A stretch of DNA of 6,617 nucleotides. It comes from Armatimonadota bacterium (GTDB lineage Bacteria > Armatimonadota > Zipacnadia > Zipacnadales > UBA11051). This document shows positions 1-5,783 of this stretch, piece after piece. Both the position numbers and the translations under genes were made by a program. Numbering within the stretch: position 1 is the first letter of the stretch; each line of letters starts with the position of its first letter. The notes under the pieces are model-generated. The model made no database searches. It was not told the origin of the DNA and was given only the letters and a program-made list of their open reading frames with translations. The stretch covers positions 9,690 to 16,306 of the forward strand of contig DPJP01000403.1 of NCBI GenBank assembly GCA_003542955.1. The letters are read 5' to 3'.

Positions 1-1
1 C

Positions 2-817
2 CTGTTGCCTGCCATCGGCTGGGCGCTCCAGCAGGCTGTCGACGATCCCGTGCGACGGAGAGTCCACGCCGCGGTGGCTGTTATCCTGGTCATTGTGCTG
101 CTGGGCACCGCGTCTCGCTCCGCATATGCGCTGCTCGGGCTGTTCGTGCTGCTGGCAGCCGTCCTGGTTAGGAGCCGCAGCCAGCGGCGAATAGCGATCG
201 TGGGACTTGCGGCGATCCTCCCACTGGGGGCCATCATCGTCTTCAGTCGGGCAAATGTAGCGGGAGTTGCGCGCTTCAGTGACACTGAGCGCGCGCTCAA
301 CCATCTCACGAGCTTCAGCATCATCGCCGGCGCTCCTACCTACAAACAGGTGCTCGGCTCGGGCTACGGGTCGTGGTGGCCGTGGTACATGACCGATGTC
401 GAGGAGGGCGGCGCCCGCGCCACGGGGCGCTTCATGCAGCGGACCCCCTACGGCCTCCTGCTGCACCAGCCGCACTCCGTGCTCCTGTACCTGGCGGTCG
501 AGACCGGCCTCGTCGGCCTGGCATGGCTGGCGTACCTGTGGCTGGTGCTGGGGCGGCTGCTCGGGGGGAATCTGCGCAACGCGCCCGCGCAGGTCTTCGC
601 CTGTGGGCTGTTCGCCGGCGCGTTCACGATGTTTGCCGACTTCGTGCTGCTCAGGCCGAACGCCTATGTCGGGTTCATCTTCTGGATATACCTGTTCGGG
701 GTGCTGGCGCTGAGAGGACGACGCGCGCCGGCTGACGATGATCCCGAGGAAGATGGGGCAGGCCCCGCTACGGAGCACACGCAGCCTGGCGGCAAGCCTG
801 AGAACGTCAGCGAGTAG
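2..817 (+). CDS. O-antigen ligase/polymerase-like membrane protein, C-terminal part (5' truncated by window)
   Basis: The reading frame is open to the window edge. A TTG at 5-7 could be read as a start, but the family is normally longer (about 400 residues or more with 10-12 membrane segments), so this is most likely a C-terminal fragment. Counting from that TTG codon, hydrophobic segments lie at about 20-37, 40-56, 62-81, 158-184, 195-213 and 219-237. A hydrophilic loop at about 85-157 separates the third and fourth, as the large periplasmic loop does in Wzy/WaaL-type (Wzy_C) proteins. Two local motifs fit the family: GTASRSAYALLGL (about 34-46), and H157-S followed by the E166-T-G-L-V-G-L segment, resembling the H-N/S...E-x-G motif. 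The tail (about 239-270) is charged and polar. Known family role: inner-membrane polymerisation or ligation of undecaprenyl-linked glycans. Which of the two it does cannot be told from this part. It converges on the sugar-nucleotide operon. Confidence 0.8.
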   Translation: MLPAIGWALQQAVDDPVRRRVHAAVAVILVIVLLGTASRSAYALLGLFVLLAAVLVRSRSQRRIAIVGLAAILPLGAIIVFSRANVAGVARFSDTERALNHLTSFSIIAGAPTYKQVLGSGYGSWWPWYMTDVEEGGARATGRFMQRTPYGLLLHQPHSVLLYLAVETGLVGLAWLAYLWLVLGRLLGGNLRNAPAQVFACGLFAGAFTMFADFVLLRPNAYVGFIFWIYLFGVLALRGRRAPADDDPEEDGAGPATEHTQPGGKPENVSE

Positions 818-841
818 GGGGCACCACTGCCTGCACGCGAC

Positions 842-874
842 CCGAGCCTCGCCGGGGGCCTCCCGGTGCCTCGG
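842..874. terminator. GC-rich hairpin between convergent genes, candidate bidirectional terminator
   Basis: The 59-bp gap between the two convergent stop codons holds an imperfect inverted repeat. CCGAG (842-846) pairs with CTCGG (870-874). CGCCGGG (850-856) pairs with CCCGGTG (862-868) with one G-U pair. The loop is GGCCT (857-861), and a small 3/1 internal loop separates the two stems. It starts 25 nt after the ligase-like stop (817) and ends 3 nt from the methyltransferase stop (877). No clear T-tract follows on either side, so it is not a textbook intrinsic terminator. The position is the main support. Confidence 0.5.
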
Positions 875-876
875 TC

Positions 877-1752
877 CTATGTGCTGTGCCGGGCCCACAC
901 GAAGATGTGGTCGCAGATGGGGATTCGGGTCCACGGCATGCTCATGAAGGCCCATGCCTGCGAGTTCAGCACCCGGGCTACCTTCACGGGCAGGAAGCGG
1001 TACTTCACCAGTTCATCAACCTCCGAGCGATGAGGCACCCAACTGCGGGGCATCGGGGCGCCCCCCCACCGGCGTCTGGTGATCGCGAGCCCGCACGCCT
1101 CAACCATCCGCGTCACCGACTGGTCGCAGAAGAAGTGGTAGTGGCCCGTCGAGTAGTACATCGGCCAGGCCTTCCCCATCTGGCGGGCGACCCGTGATTG
1201 CCGGTCTACTGTACCGAGCATCAGGGTTCCGCCCGGCGCGAGAAGCCGAACAATGCTCTGCAGGGCTGCGATTGGCTCGCGAATGTGCTCGATGACCTGG
1301 TTGAAGATGATGTAGTCGAAGTGGGCTTCCGGGAGGTCGAGGTCCTCCAGCAGGCCCTCATGGATGGTGGCACGGGTATGCTCGCGCGCCATCCGCGCCG
1401 CCGGCGCCGCCGGCTCCACTCCGTGCAGCTCCCAGCGCGTGTCTCCAAACTCGAGCAGGTTCGACCCGGTATTGCAGCCGATGTCGATGACGCGGGCTTC
1501 GGCGCCGTAGCTGCGCTCGATCAGCCTCCGCAGTGCGCGCGCGGATTGCCGCGGCGAAGGGGGGGATACCTTCTCCTCGTGGTAGTAGGAGTCATAGAGT
1601 TCGCGAATGGCGTTGCTCGCGGATGGAATCTCGAGCGCGAAACTGTGCTCGCAGACGCCACAGACCATAACGGGGATGTCGCCCTCGTCGTACCGGTGTA
1701 TCAGGAACGCCGGCGCGGGCGGTGTGGGTGCGTCACATATCGGGCACTGCAC
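877..1752 (-). CDS. Class I SAM-dependent methyltransferase with N-terminal Cys4 zinc-ribbon
   Basis: A 291-residue protein that probably transfers a methyl group from S-adenosylmethionine to a sugar or glycan. The acceptor is not shown by the sequence. The N-terminus has C3-x2-C6 and C31-x2-C34, a likely zinc-ribbon as seen in many polysaccharide-cluster methyltransferases. The Rossmann SAM-binding fold follows: motif I VIDIGCNTGSNL (88-99, D90, G92, G96), the acidic end of strand 2 at E113 (HGVEP), motif IV-like FDYIIFNQVIEHI (145-157), and LLAPGGTLML (170-179). An H-Y-H-F-F stretch (204-208) matches the region before the last helices in Methyltransf_23-type proteins. The start is GTG, chosen because CxxC begins at residue 3 and GGAGG lies 7 nt upstream. 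It is the last gene of the operon, 21 nt after the epimerase stop, so probably cotranscribed. Two 7-nt G/C homopolymer runs (1061-1067, 1559-1565) lie inside it. Confidence 0.87.
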   Translation of the reverse strand: MQCPICDAPTPPAPAFLIHRYDEGDIPVMVCGVCEHSFALEIPSASNAIRELYDSYYHEEKVSPPSPRQSARALRRLIERSYGAEARVIDIGCNTGSNLLEFGDTRWELHGVEPAAPAARMAREHTRATIHEGLLEDLDLPEAHFDYIIFNQVIEHIREPIAALQSIVRLLAPGGTLMLGTVDRQSRVARQMGKAWPMYYSTGHYHFFCDQSVTRMVEACGLAITRRRWGGAPMPRSWVPHRSEVDELVKYRFLPVKVARVLNSQAWAFMSMPWTRIPICDHIFVWARHST

Positions 1753-1759
1753 GCGGCTG

Positions 1760-1764
1760 CCTCC
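1760..1764 (-). promoter_or_regulatory. Ribosome binding site of the methyltransferase (GTG start)
   Basis: On the minus strand this reads GGAGG, 7 nt before the GTG at 1752-1750. It fills most of the 21-nt gap after the epimerase stop and supports the non-ATG start. Confidence 0.75.
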
Positions 1765-1773
1765 GTGTCAAGC

Positions 1774-2709
1774 TCATGCCCCGGCGGAGAAGAACTCCGC
1801 GGTCCGCCGCAGGCCTTCATCGAAGTCGACAGAGGGCTCATAGCCAAAGGCCGCCTGCGCCGCCGAGATATCGGCCAGTGAGTGCTTCACGTCGCCGACG
1901 CGCTCCGGCTCGTAGATTGCCTCGATGTCGGCCCCCATGATTGCGCAGAGCCGGGCCAGCAGGTCATTGAGTGACAGTCGTTGCCCGCAGGCGATGTTGA
2001 ACGCGCCACCGGCCCCGTCCGTCGCCTCAGCCGCCTTGATGTTGGCCTGCACCACGTTGGCGACGTAGGTGAAATCGCGCGTCTGCTCGCCGTCTCCGTA
2101 GATCGTCGGGGACTGATTTGCCAGCAGCTTGGTGCAGAATATCGGGATGACGGCGGCATACTGCGACTTGGGGTCCTGCCGTGGTCCGAAAACATTGAAA
2201 TAGCGCAGGCTGACCGTCTCAAGGCCGAAGGAGCCGTAGAAGGCGCTCGCATAGGCCTCCTGGGTCAGCTTTGTGGCGGCGTACGGGGAGATGGGCATCG
2301 GCCGCATCGTCTCAACCTTCGGCAGAGCCGGATTGCTGCCGTAGACCGAGGATGATGACGCCTGGACGACGCGCTTGACGCCGGCATCGCGCGCCGCGAT
2401 AAGCACATTCAGCGTCCCCGTGCAGTTGGCTTCGTGGCTGCTGATGGGGTCCTGAACCGACCTGGGCACCGAGGGAATGGCGCCCTGGTGCAGAACGTAG
2501 TCGGCACCCTCGAAGACCGGACGGAGGGCCTCGAGGTTGCGGATATCGGCGACATGCAGATCGATGTCCGCCTCGACCTCTGCGAGGTTCTCGCGCTTGC
2601 CCGTCGAGAAGTCGTCAACAACACGGACCGAGTCGCCCCGGTCCAGGAGTGTGCGGACGATGTGGCTTCCAATGAAGCCACCGCCGCCGGTCACCACGAA
2701 ACACGGCAT
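1774..2709 (-). CDS. NAD-dependent nucleotide-sugar 4-epimerase, WbpP/GalE-type extended SDR
   Basis: A 311-residue extended short-chain dehydrogenase/reductase that looks complete. It has the NAD-binding G8-G-G-G11-F-I-G14 motif, D32/D33 at the end of strand 2 (cofactor ribose), the Ser cluster S118-S121 before VYG, and catalytic Y143-x3-K147. Further family blocks are HQGAIPSVPRS (74-84), RYFNVFGPRQDP (169-180), YAAVIP (184-189) and GDGEQTRDFTYV (205-216). From memory, these blocks follow WbpP (UDP-GlcNAc 4-epimerase of Pseudomonas aeruginosa) more closely than E. coli GalE. In GDVKHSLADIS (272-282), S277 aligns with WbpP Ser306 and GalE Tyr299; a small residue there admits N-acetylated UDP-sugars. 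UDP-GlcNAc/UDP-GalNAc or the corresponding uronic acids (TviC-like) are therefore the best substrate guesses, with UDP-Glc/Gal still possible. The ATG start is preceded by GGGAGGAG (2719-2726 on the minus strand) at 9-nt spacing. It lies 45 nt after the kinase gene, in the same operon. Confidence 0.9.
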   Translation of the reverse strand: MPCFVVTGGGGFIGSHIVRTLLDRGDSVRVVDDFSTGKRENLAEVEADIDLHVADIRNLEALRPVFEGADYVLHQGAIPSVPRSVQDPISSHEANCTGTLNVLIAARDAGVKRVVQASSSSVYGSNPALPKVETMRPMPISPYAATKLTQEAYASAFYGSFGLETVSLRYFNVFGPRQDPKSQYAAVIPIFCTKLLANQSPTIYGDGEQTRDFTYVANVVQANIKAAEATDGAGGAFNIACGQRLSLNDLLARLCAIMGADIEAIYEPERVGDVKHSLADISAAQAAFGYEPSVDFDEGLRRTAEFFSAGA

Positions 2710-2753
2710 CGAGTTGTGCTCCTCCCGTTGCTACAGCCACACTGGTCCGGCGC

Positions 2754-4403
2754 TCATCCCAGGTCCACGACGTCGGCGCCCTGAACCGGCGAGTAGACTC
2801 GCGCCTCGAAACCTGACTCCCTGTACCGGGCCACGACCTCCTCGCAACGATCCTCTTCGACAAACGCCATCGCGCAGCCGCCGAGTCCGGCGCCCGCGAT
2901 CTGGGCGCCGAGGACGCCCGGCATCCGTCTGGCGATGTCAACGATCAGGTCGATCTTGGGAATGCTGCAGGCATAGCGGCCCGGCTGCCAGTGCAGGCGG
3001 GCCGTCTCGCGCAACGACGGCTCCTCCGAGTTCGCGCGCGACTCCAGTTGCTGCAACAGACTATCGGTGGCCTGGTAGGTCCACGGATGTGGCTTAAACT
3101 CATCGTCATGCCAGACGACGCGGTCGCCGTCATGGGACGTGTAGGCCATCCGGCCGAAGCGCTCAAGCTCACCGGCGGCAAGGAACTCAGAGCATAGCCG
3201 CGAGCGCCGCACCTCTGAGACGCCATACAGCAGGATGTTGCGCACCTCGAGCGGCTCATCCTCCGGCACGGCCGTAGCCAGCAGCCCCTCTATGCGCTCC
3301 CTGTCCATCTTGCCCAACCTGTCCCACAGCGGCTCGATATCGGCGCGGTATGACACCATCTCGGGGATGGCGCGCAGCATCGAGTACAACTCCGAGTCGC
3401 TCACCCCGAGATGTTCCGGGCTGATGTCGCGCAGGTGTTGTATCTTGTCGGCATGCTCAGGGTAGGTCAGCTTGAACAGGGCTTCACCGATGACGTAGGC
3501 GAAGATGGTCGCGTTGTACCTCGCACGCGCGCCCTTCATCTTCTTTGCCGCCACGCCCGAATTGACTATGACGATCCGGTAGCCCTCTGGGAATGGCACG
3601 AACCCCTTGACTTCAAAGGGGAAGAAGCCGATGTTGGCCACCTCCCCGCGTCTTCCGAGCTTAATCGCCGCATGGTCTCCACTGCCGCCGCGTGTGCCGA
3701 CGAACCACTCGCCCTCCCCGCACAGGTCCACCAGCAGGTTTGGCTGCACGTCGAGGTCGTTGACCGCGACGCATGCTTCCGCGGTGGCGACGACGATGGC
3801 AGAGGATGAACTCAGGCCGCTGCCGATGGGGATGTTGCTCTGCACGCACATGCGCATGCCCCTGAGCTTGCGGTCCGAGAAGCGCTGTTGCAGCCGCATC
3901 GTCGCGGCCTTGATGTAGTTGTCCCAGTCGCCGTCGTTGACCAGCGCGAGGGTCTTGGGGCTGTTCACGCAGGTGTTCCAGTCGTGCATGTCGAGACTGG
4001 CTGCCAGATCACCGATTGAGAACGTGTTGTCGGCGAAGCGATCCGGCATGGAGTTGGACAGCTCGACAATGTCGTCATCGCGAGGCGAGACAACGGCGAT
4101 GCACTCATCACTGATGGCAACGACGTTGACATCGCCGCCACGGTGATCCACGTGACTGCCCATCAGGTTGATGCGGCCGGGCGAGCGGACGATGAAGACG
4201 TCATCGCCCGGGCCGTAGTTGCGTGTGTAGTGGTCCAGAGCCGTCAGATACTCGTCTCGTTTGGCGTCGCGGAGTCCCGCATCGTCGCCATACGTGAGGA
4301 GCAGAAAGCGCTCAACCTTCGGGTGCCTGGTCGCAAAAAGCGCATGCCACTGCTCAACCGGAAGGCTGGGCAGCGCCTGCTCCCCCGTTGTCTTGACAAT
4401 CAT
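2754..4403 (-). CDS. GHMP-superfamily sugar kinase, large galactokinase-like, atypical sugar pocket
   Basis: A 549-residue cytoplasmic kinase expected to phosphorylate a free sugar at C1 with ATP. All three GHMP blocks are present: RSPGRINLMGSHVDHRGG (73-90), the ATP-binding IPIGSGLSSSSA (191-202), and GAQIAGAGLGGC (499-510). D243 in GTRGGSGDHAA (237-246) fits the catalytic Asp, and R77 fits the conserved Arg of motif 1. It is longer than ordinary galactokinases (about 380-400 residues), with about 70 residues before motif 1 instead of about 30, and extra sequence at about 310-390 and 430-475. In motif 1 the usual G-E-H-T-D-Y is G-S83-H-V-D86-H87: the Glu that contacts the sugar 6-position is replaced by Ser, so galactose itself is doubtful. 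The start at 4403 is preferred to the in-frame ATG at 4469, which lies inside the upstream gene and would add 22 unlikely residues. GGGGAG sits 10 nt before 4403. It lies 5 nt after the nucleotidyltransferase stop, implying coupled translation. Confidence 0.9.
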   Translation of the reverse strand: MIVKTTGEQALPSLPVEQWHALFATRHPKVERFLLLTYGDDAGLRDAKRDEYLTALDHYTRNYGPGDDVFIVRSPGRINLMGSHVDHRGGDVNVVAISDECIAVVSPRDDDIVELSNSMPDRFADNTFSIGDLAASLDMHDWNTCVNSPKTLALVNDGDWDNYIKAATMRLQQRFSDRKLRGMRMCVQSNIPIGSGLSSSSAIVVATAEACVAVNDLDVQPNLLVDLCGEGEWFVGTRGGSGDHAAIKLGRRGEVANIGFFPFEVKGFVPFPEGYRIVIVNSGVAAKKMKGARARYNATIFAYVIGEALFKLTYPEHADKIQHLRDISPEHLGVSDSELYSMLRAIPEMVSYRADIEPLWDRLGKMDRERIEGLLATAVPEDEPLEVRNILLYGVSEVRRSRLCSEFLAAGELERFGRMAYTSHDGDRVVWHDDEFKPHPWTYQATDSLLQQLESRANSEEPSLRETARLHWQPGRYACSIPKIDLIVDIARRMPGVLGAQIAGAGLGGCAMAFVEEDRCEEVVARYRESGFEARVYSPVQGADVVDLG

Positions 4404-4408
4404 ATTGG

Positions 4409-5458
4409 TTAATCTCCCCAGCAGTCCCGTATGGTGTTGAGTTCTTCGAGCGTATTGAAGCCCATGCATTCATCCGGGGCTCCTACCCGAAGTGCGTGGA
4501 GGCTATATCGAGGCCGGCCCTGATCGGTACGGGCTGCTGCCAAGTACTTAACAACGTCTGTCAGGTACTCCTCCCCCTGCGCATTGGCAGGCGTGAGGTG
4601 ACGGAGGCCCTCGTAGAGGGCCTCGGCCGAAAACAGATAGACCGACAGGTTCACATCTGCCGCCCCATCATCCAGTTCATGTGCCCGCACACGCTGAGAC
4701 GCCCCACAGGCACCATTTGTTTCACTAGCCGGCAGATCGATCTCGACCTTCGGCACCAGCGCCGCCACCTCAGCCAGTAGGCGGTCGAGCGGAATCTGCT
4801 CGGAGTCGAGCGCCAGATCGTACAGGCTTCCGCACACCTGCCTGAGCTTGCTTTCCTTCGGGAAGTGCGCGCGCAGCAACGCGAGAACACCGGCCGAGGC
4901 CACACTCCCCTCGGCCTCCGCCGCCAGGCGCTCAAGCTCTGACAGCGCCTGAGATAGCGCGATATCGCTGACCTCGACGATGGCAACCGGACGCCCAGCG
5001 CTGTCTGTTATCACTCGACCCGAGCCGGGGTTGTCCGCTCGGTCACCGGTGACGAAGCACAGATCAGCCCCCTGGCGCTCCATCGCGTCAATGAGGCCGG
5101 TGACCACGCAATCTCGCAGAACCTTGTCGCCGGCCACCACAAGCACCCATCCCCGATATCCGGCGTCCTGCAGTGGTTGGGCCCCGCAACGGGCGGCATT
5201 GCCCGTCCCGAGCTGCTGAGCCTGCTCCACGAACTCGACGTTCTCGAACTCCCGAGCAACCACTGCGCGGACCTGATCCGCGAGGTGCCCTACAACAATC
5301 ACGTGCCGACTGACGCCGCACCGCTCGTATGTCGCGAGGCTGTGGCAGATCACCGGTACGTCCTTGAGCGTATGGCAGACCTTGTTCTGATCGGGGCTCC
5401 CCATGCGGCTGCCACGGCCGGCCGCCATCACCACCGACACGATCGGCGTACTCGTCAT
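4409..5458 (-). CDS. GlmU-like sugar-1-phosphate nucleotidyltransferase (probable UDP-sugar pyrophosphorylase), no acetyltransferase domain
   Basis: A 349-residue protein of the NTP-transferase fold, expected to join a sugar 1-phosphate to a nucleoside triphosphate (most likely UTP) and release pyrophosphate. The signature MAAGRGSRMGSPDQNKV (11-27) holds R15, R18 and K26. QLGTGNA (82-88) matches the uridine-binding QLGTGHA block of GlmU. D111 in VAGDKVL fits the metal-binding Asp (GlmU GDTPL). GRVITDSAGRPVAIVE (147-162), N270 in VNLSVYLF and NAQGEEYLTDV (292-302) follow GlmU, as does MGFNTLEEL (332-340). Unlike GlmU, it has no left-handed beta-helix domain, so it is a uridylyltransferase-only version. 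About 100 residues (about 166-267) are inserted between the IVE and VN blocks, where GlmU has about 15. The start at 5458 puts the nucleotide loop 11 residues in, as usual, and GGTGA lies 7 nt upstream. The in-frame ATG at 5620 would add 54 residues unlike the family and would cross the promoter. It is first in the operon. Confidence 0.88.
   Translation of the reverse strand: MTSTPIVSVVMAAGRGSRMGSPDQNKVCHTLKDVPVICHSLATYERCGVSRHVIVVGHLADQVRAVVAREFENVEFVEQAQQLGTGNAARCGAQPLQDAGYRGWVLVVAGDKVLRDCVVTGLIDAMERQGADLCFVTGDRADNPGSGRVITDSAGRPVAIVEVSDIALSQALSELERLAAEAEGSVASAGVLALLRAHFPKESKLRQVCGSLYDLALDSEQIPLDRLLAEVAALVPKVEIDLPASETNGACGASQRVRAHELDDGAADVNLSVYLFSAEALYEGLRHLTPANAQGEEYLTDVVKYLAAARTDQGRPRYSLHALRVGAPDECMGFNTLEELNTIRDCWGD
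4414..4419 (-). promoter_or_regulatory. Ribosome binding site of the sugar kinase, inside the end of the upstream gene
   Basis: Reads GGGGAG on the minus strand, 10 nt before the ATG at 4403. It overlaps the last codons of the nucleotidyltransferase and decides against the longer start at 4469. Confidence 0.65.
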
Positions 5459-5465
5459 GCGCCTG

Positions 5466-5470
5466 TCACC
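5466..5470 (-). promoter_or_regulatory. Ribosome binding site of the nucleotidyltransferase
   Basis: Reads GGTGA on the minus strand, 7 nt before the ATG at 5458. It matches the 3' part of the AAGGAGGTGA consensus and is moderate in strength. It supports the short start. Confidence 0.5.
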
Positions 5471-5560
5471 GAAGCTTTCGCCCGTCTGAGGGATGCGAGG
5501 CGTGCCAACACACCGCCGTCCCAACTCACGCACGAACCGTCCGCGGACCGGCGTAGCCCA

Positions 5561-5590
5561 ATGATAACAGATTCTGGGCCTTCTGTTCAA
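5561..5590 (-). promoter_or_regulatory. Candidate sigma70-type promoter of the four-gene operon
   Basis: On the minus strand: -35 TTGAAC (5590-5585, 4 of 6 to TTGACA), an 18-nt spacer, and -10 TATCAT (5566-5561, 5 of 6 to TATAAT). Transcription would start near 5554, about 95 nt before the nucleotidyltransferase ATG. The local AT-rich patch stands out from the GC-rich surroundings. Confidence 0.5.
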
Positions 5591-5680
5591 CCATTCAAAC
5601 GTTCCTTTGCAGGCCTTCACGGAATCTGGACGCTACGTTCAACTCTGCGCCACGTTTCTCTCCGCGGCTCTCGACCCCAT

Positions 5681-5709
5681 TTCATTCCACACAGGTGATG
5701 GTGTATACT
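5681..5709 (+). promoter_or_regulatory. Candidate promoter of the divergent epimerase/dehydratase
   Basis: The -10 TATACT (5704-5709) matches TATAAT at 5 of 6 and sits in an AT-rich patch. At 17-nt spacing the -35 position reads TTCATT (5681-5686), only 3 of 6, so an activator may be needed. The predicted start near 5716 gives a leader of about 67 nt. Confidence 0.45.
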
Positions 5710-5736
5710 ATAGCGAATAGCACGTGTGGATTCCCA

Positions 5737-5757
5737 GGGGCCCTCATTCAGAGCCCC
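5737..5757 (+). promoter_or_regulatory. Small leader hairpin upstream of the second epimerase
   Basis: GGGGC (5737-5741) can pair with GCCCC (5753-5757) across an 11-nt loop, within the predicted 5' leader and about 26 nt before the start codon. The heptamer CATTCAG occurs twice here (5745-5751 and 5757-5763). A role in RNA stability or translation is possible, but the stem is short and there is no direct support for one. Confidence 0.25.
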
Positions 5758-5783
5758 ATTCAGTAGAGGAACAGGGACGCTCA

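Larger units (their letters stand above)
5459..5783. other. Divergent intergenic regulatory region (325 bp)
   Basis: This region separates the minus-strand operon from the plus-strand epimerase/dehydratase. It contains one promoter candidate in each direction, an exact GTTCAAC repeat (5585-5591 and 5637-5643), the palindrome CACGTG (5721-5726), and a small hairpin in the plus-strand leader. Long overlapping reading frames cross it on both strands, but none resembles a protein family. The operon leader would be about 95 nt long and the plus-strand leader about 65-70 nt. I see no riboswitch or attenuator that I recognise. Confidence 0.6.

Noticed and set aside
1198..1881. A 227-codon plus-strand reading frame opposite the methyltransferase and epimerase
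   Set aside because: It is antisense to two well-supported enzymes, spans their junction, and its translation has no family-like motif. It is a by-product of GC-rich codon use.
4404..4469. N-terminal extension of the sugar kinase from an ATG at 4469
   Set aside because: It would overlap the nucleotidyltransferase end by 61 nt and add 22 residues of no family resemblance. A good RBS precedes the ATG at 4403.
5177..5698. A 173-codon plus-strand reading frame across the nucleotidyltransferase 5' end and intergenic region
   Set aside because: It is antisense to conserved GlmU motifs and crosses the promoter region. The translation is Arg/His/Pro-rich without recognisable structure.
5721..5726. 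CACGTG palindrome as a regulator binding site
   Set aside because: A single 6-bp palindrome is expected by chance in GC-rich DNA, and no second copy was seen nearby.
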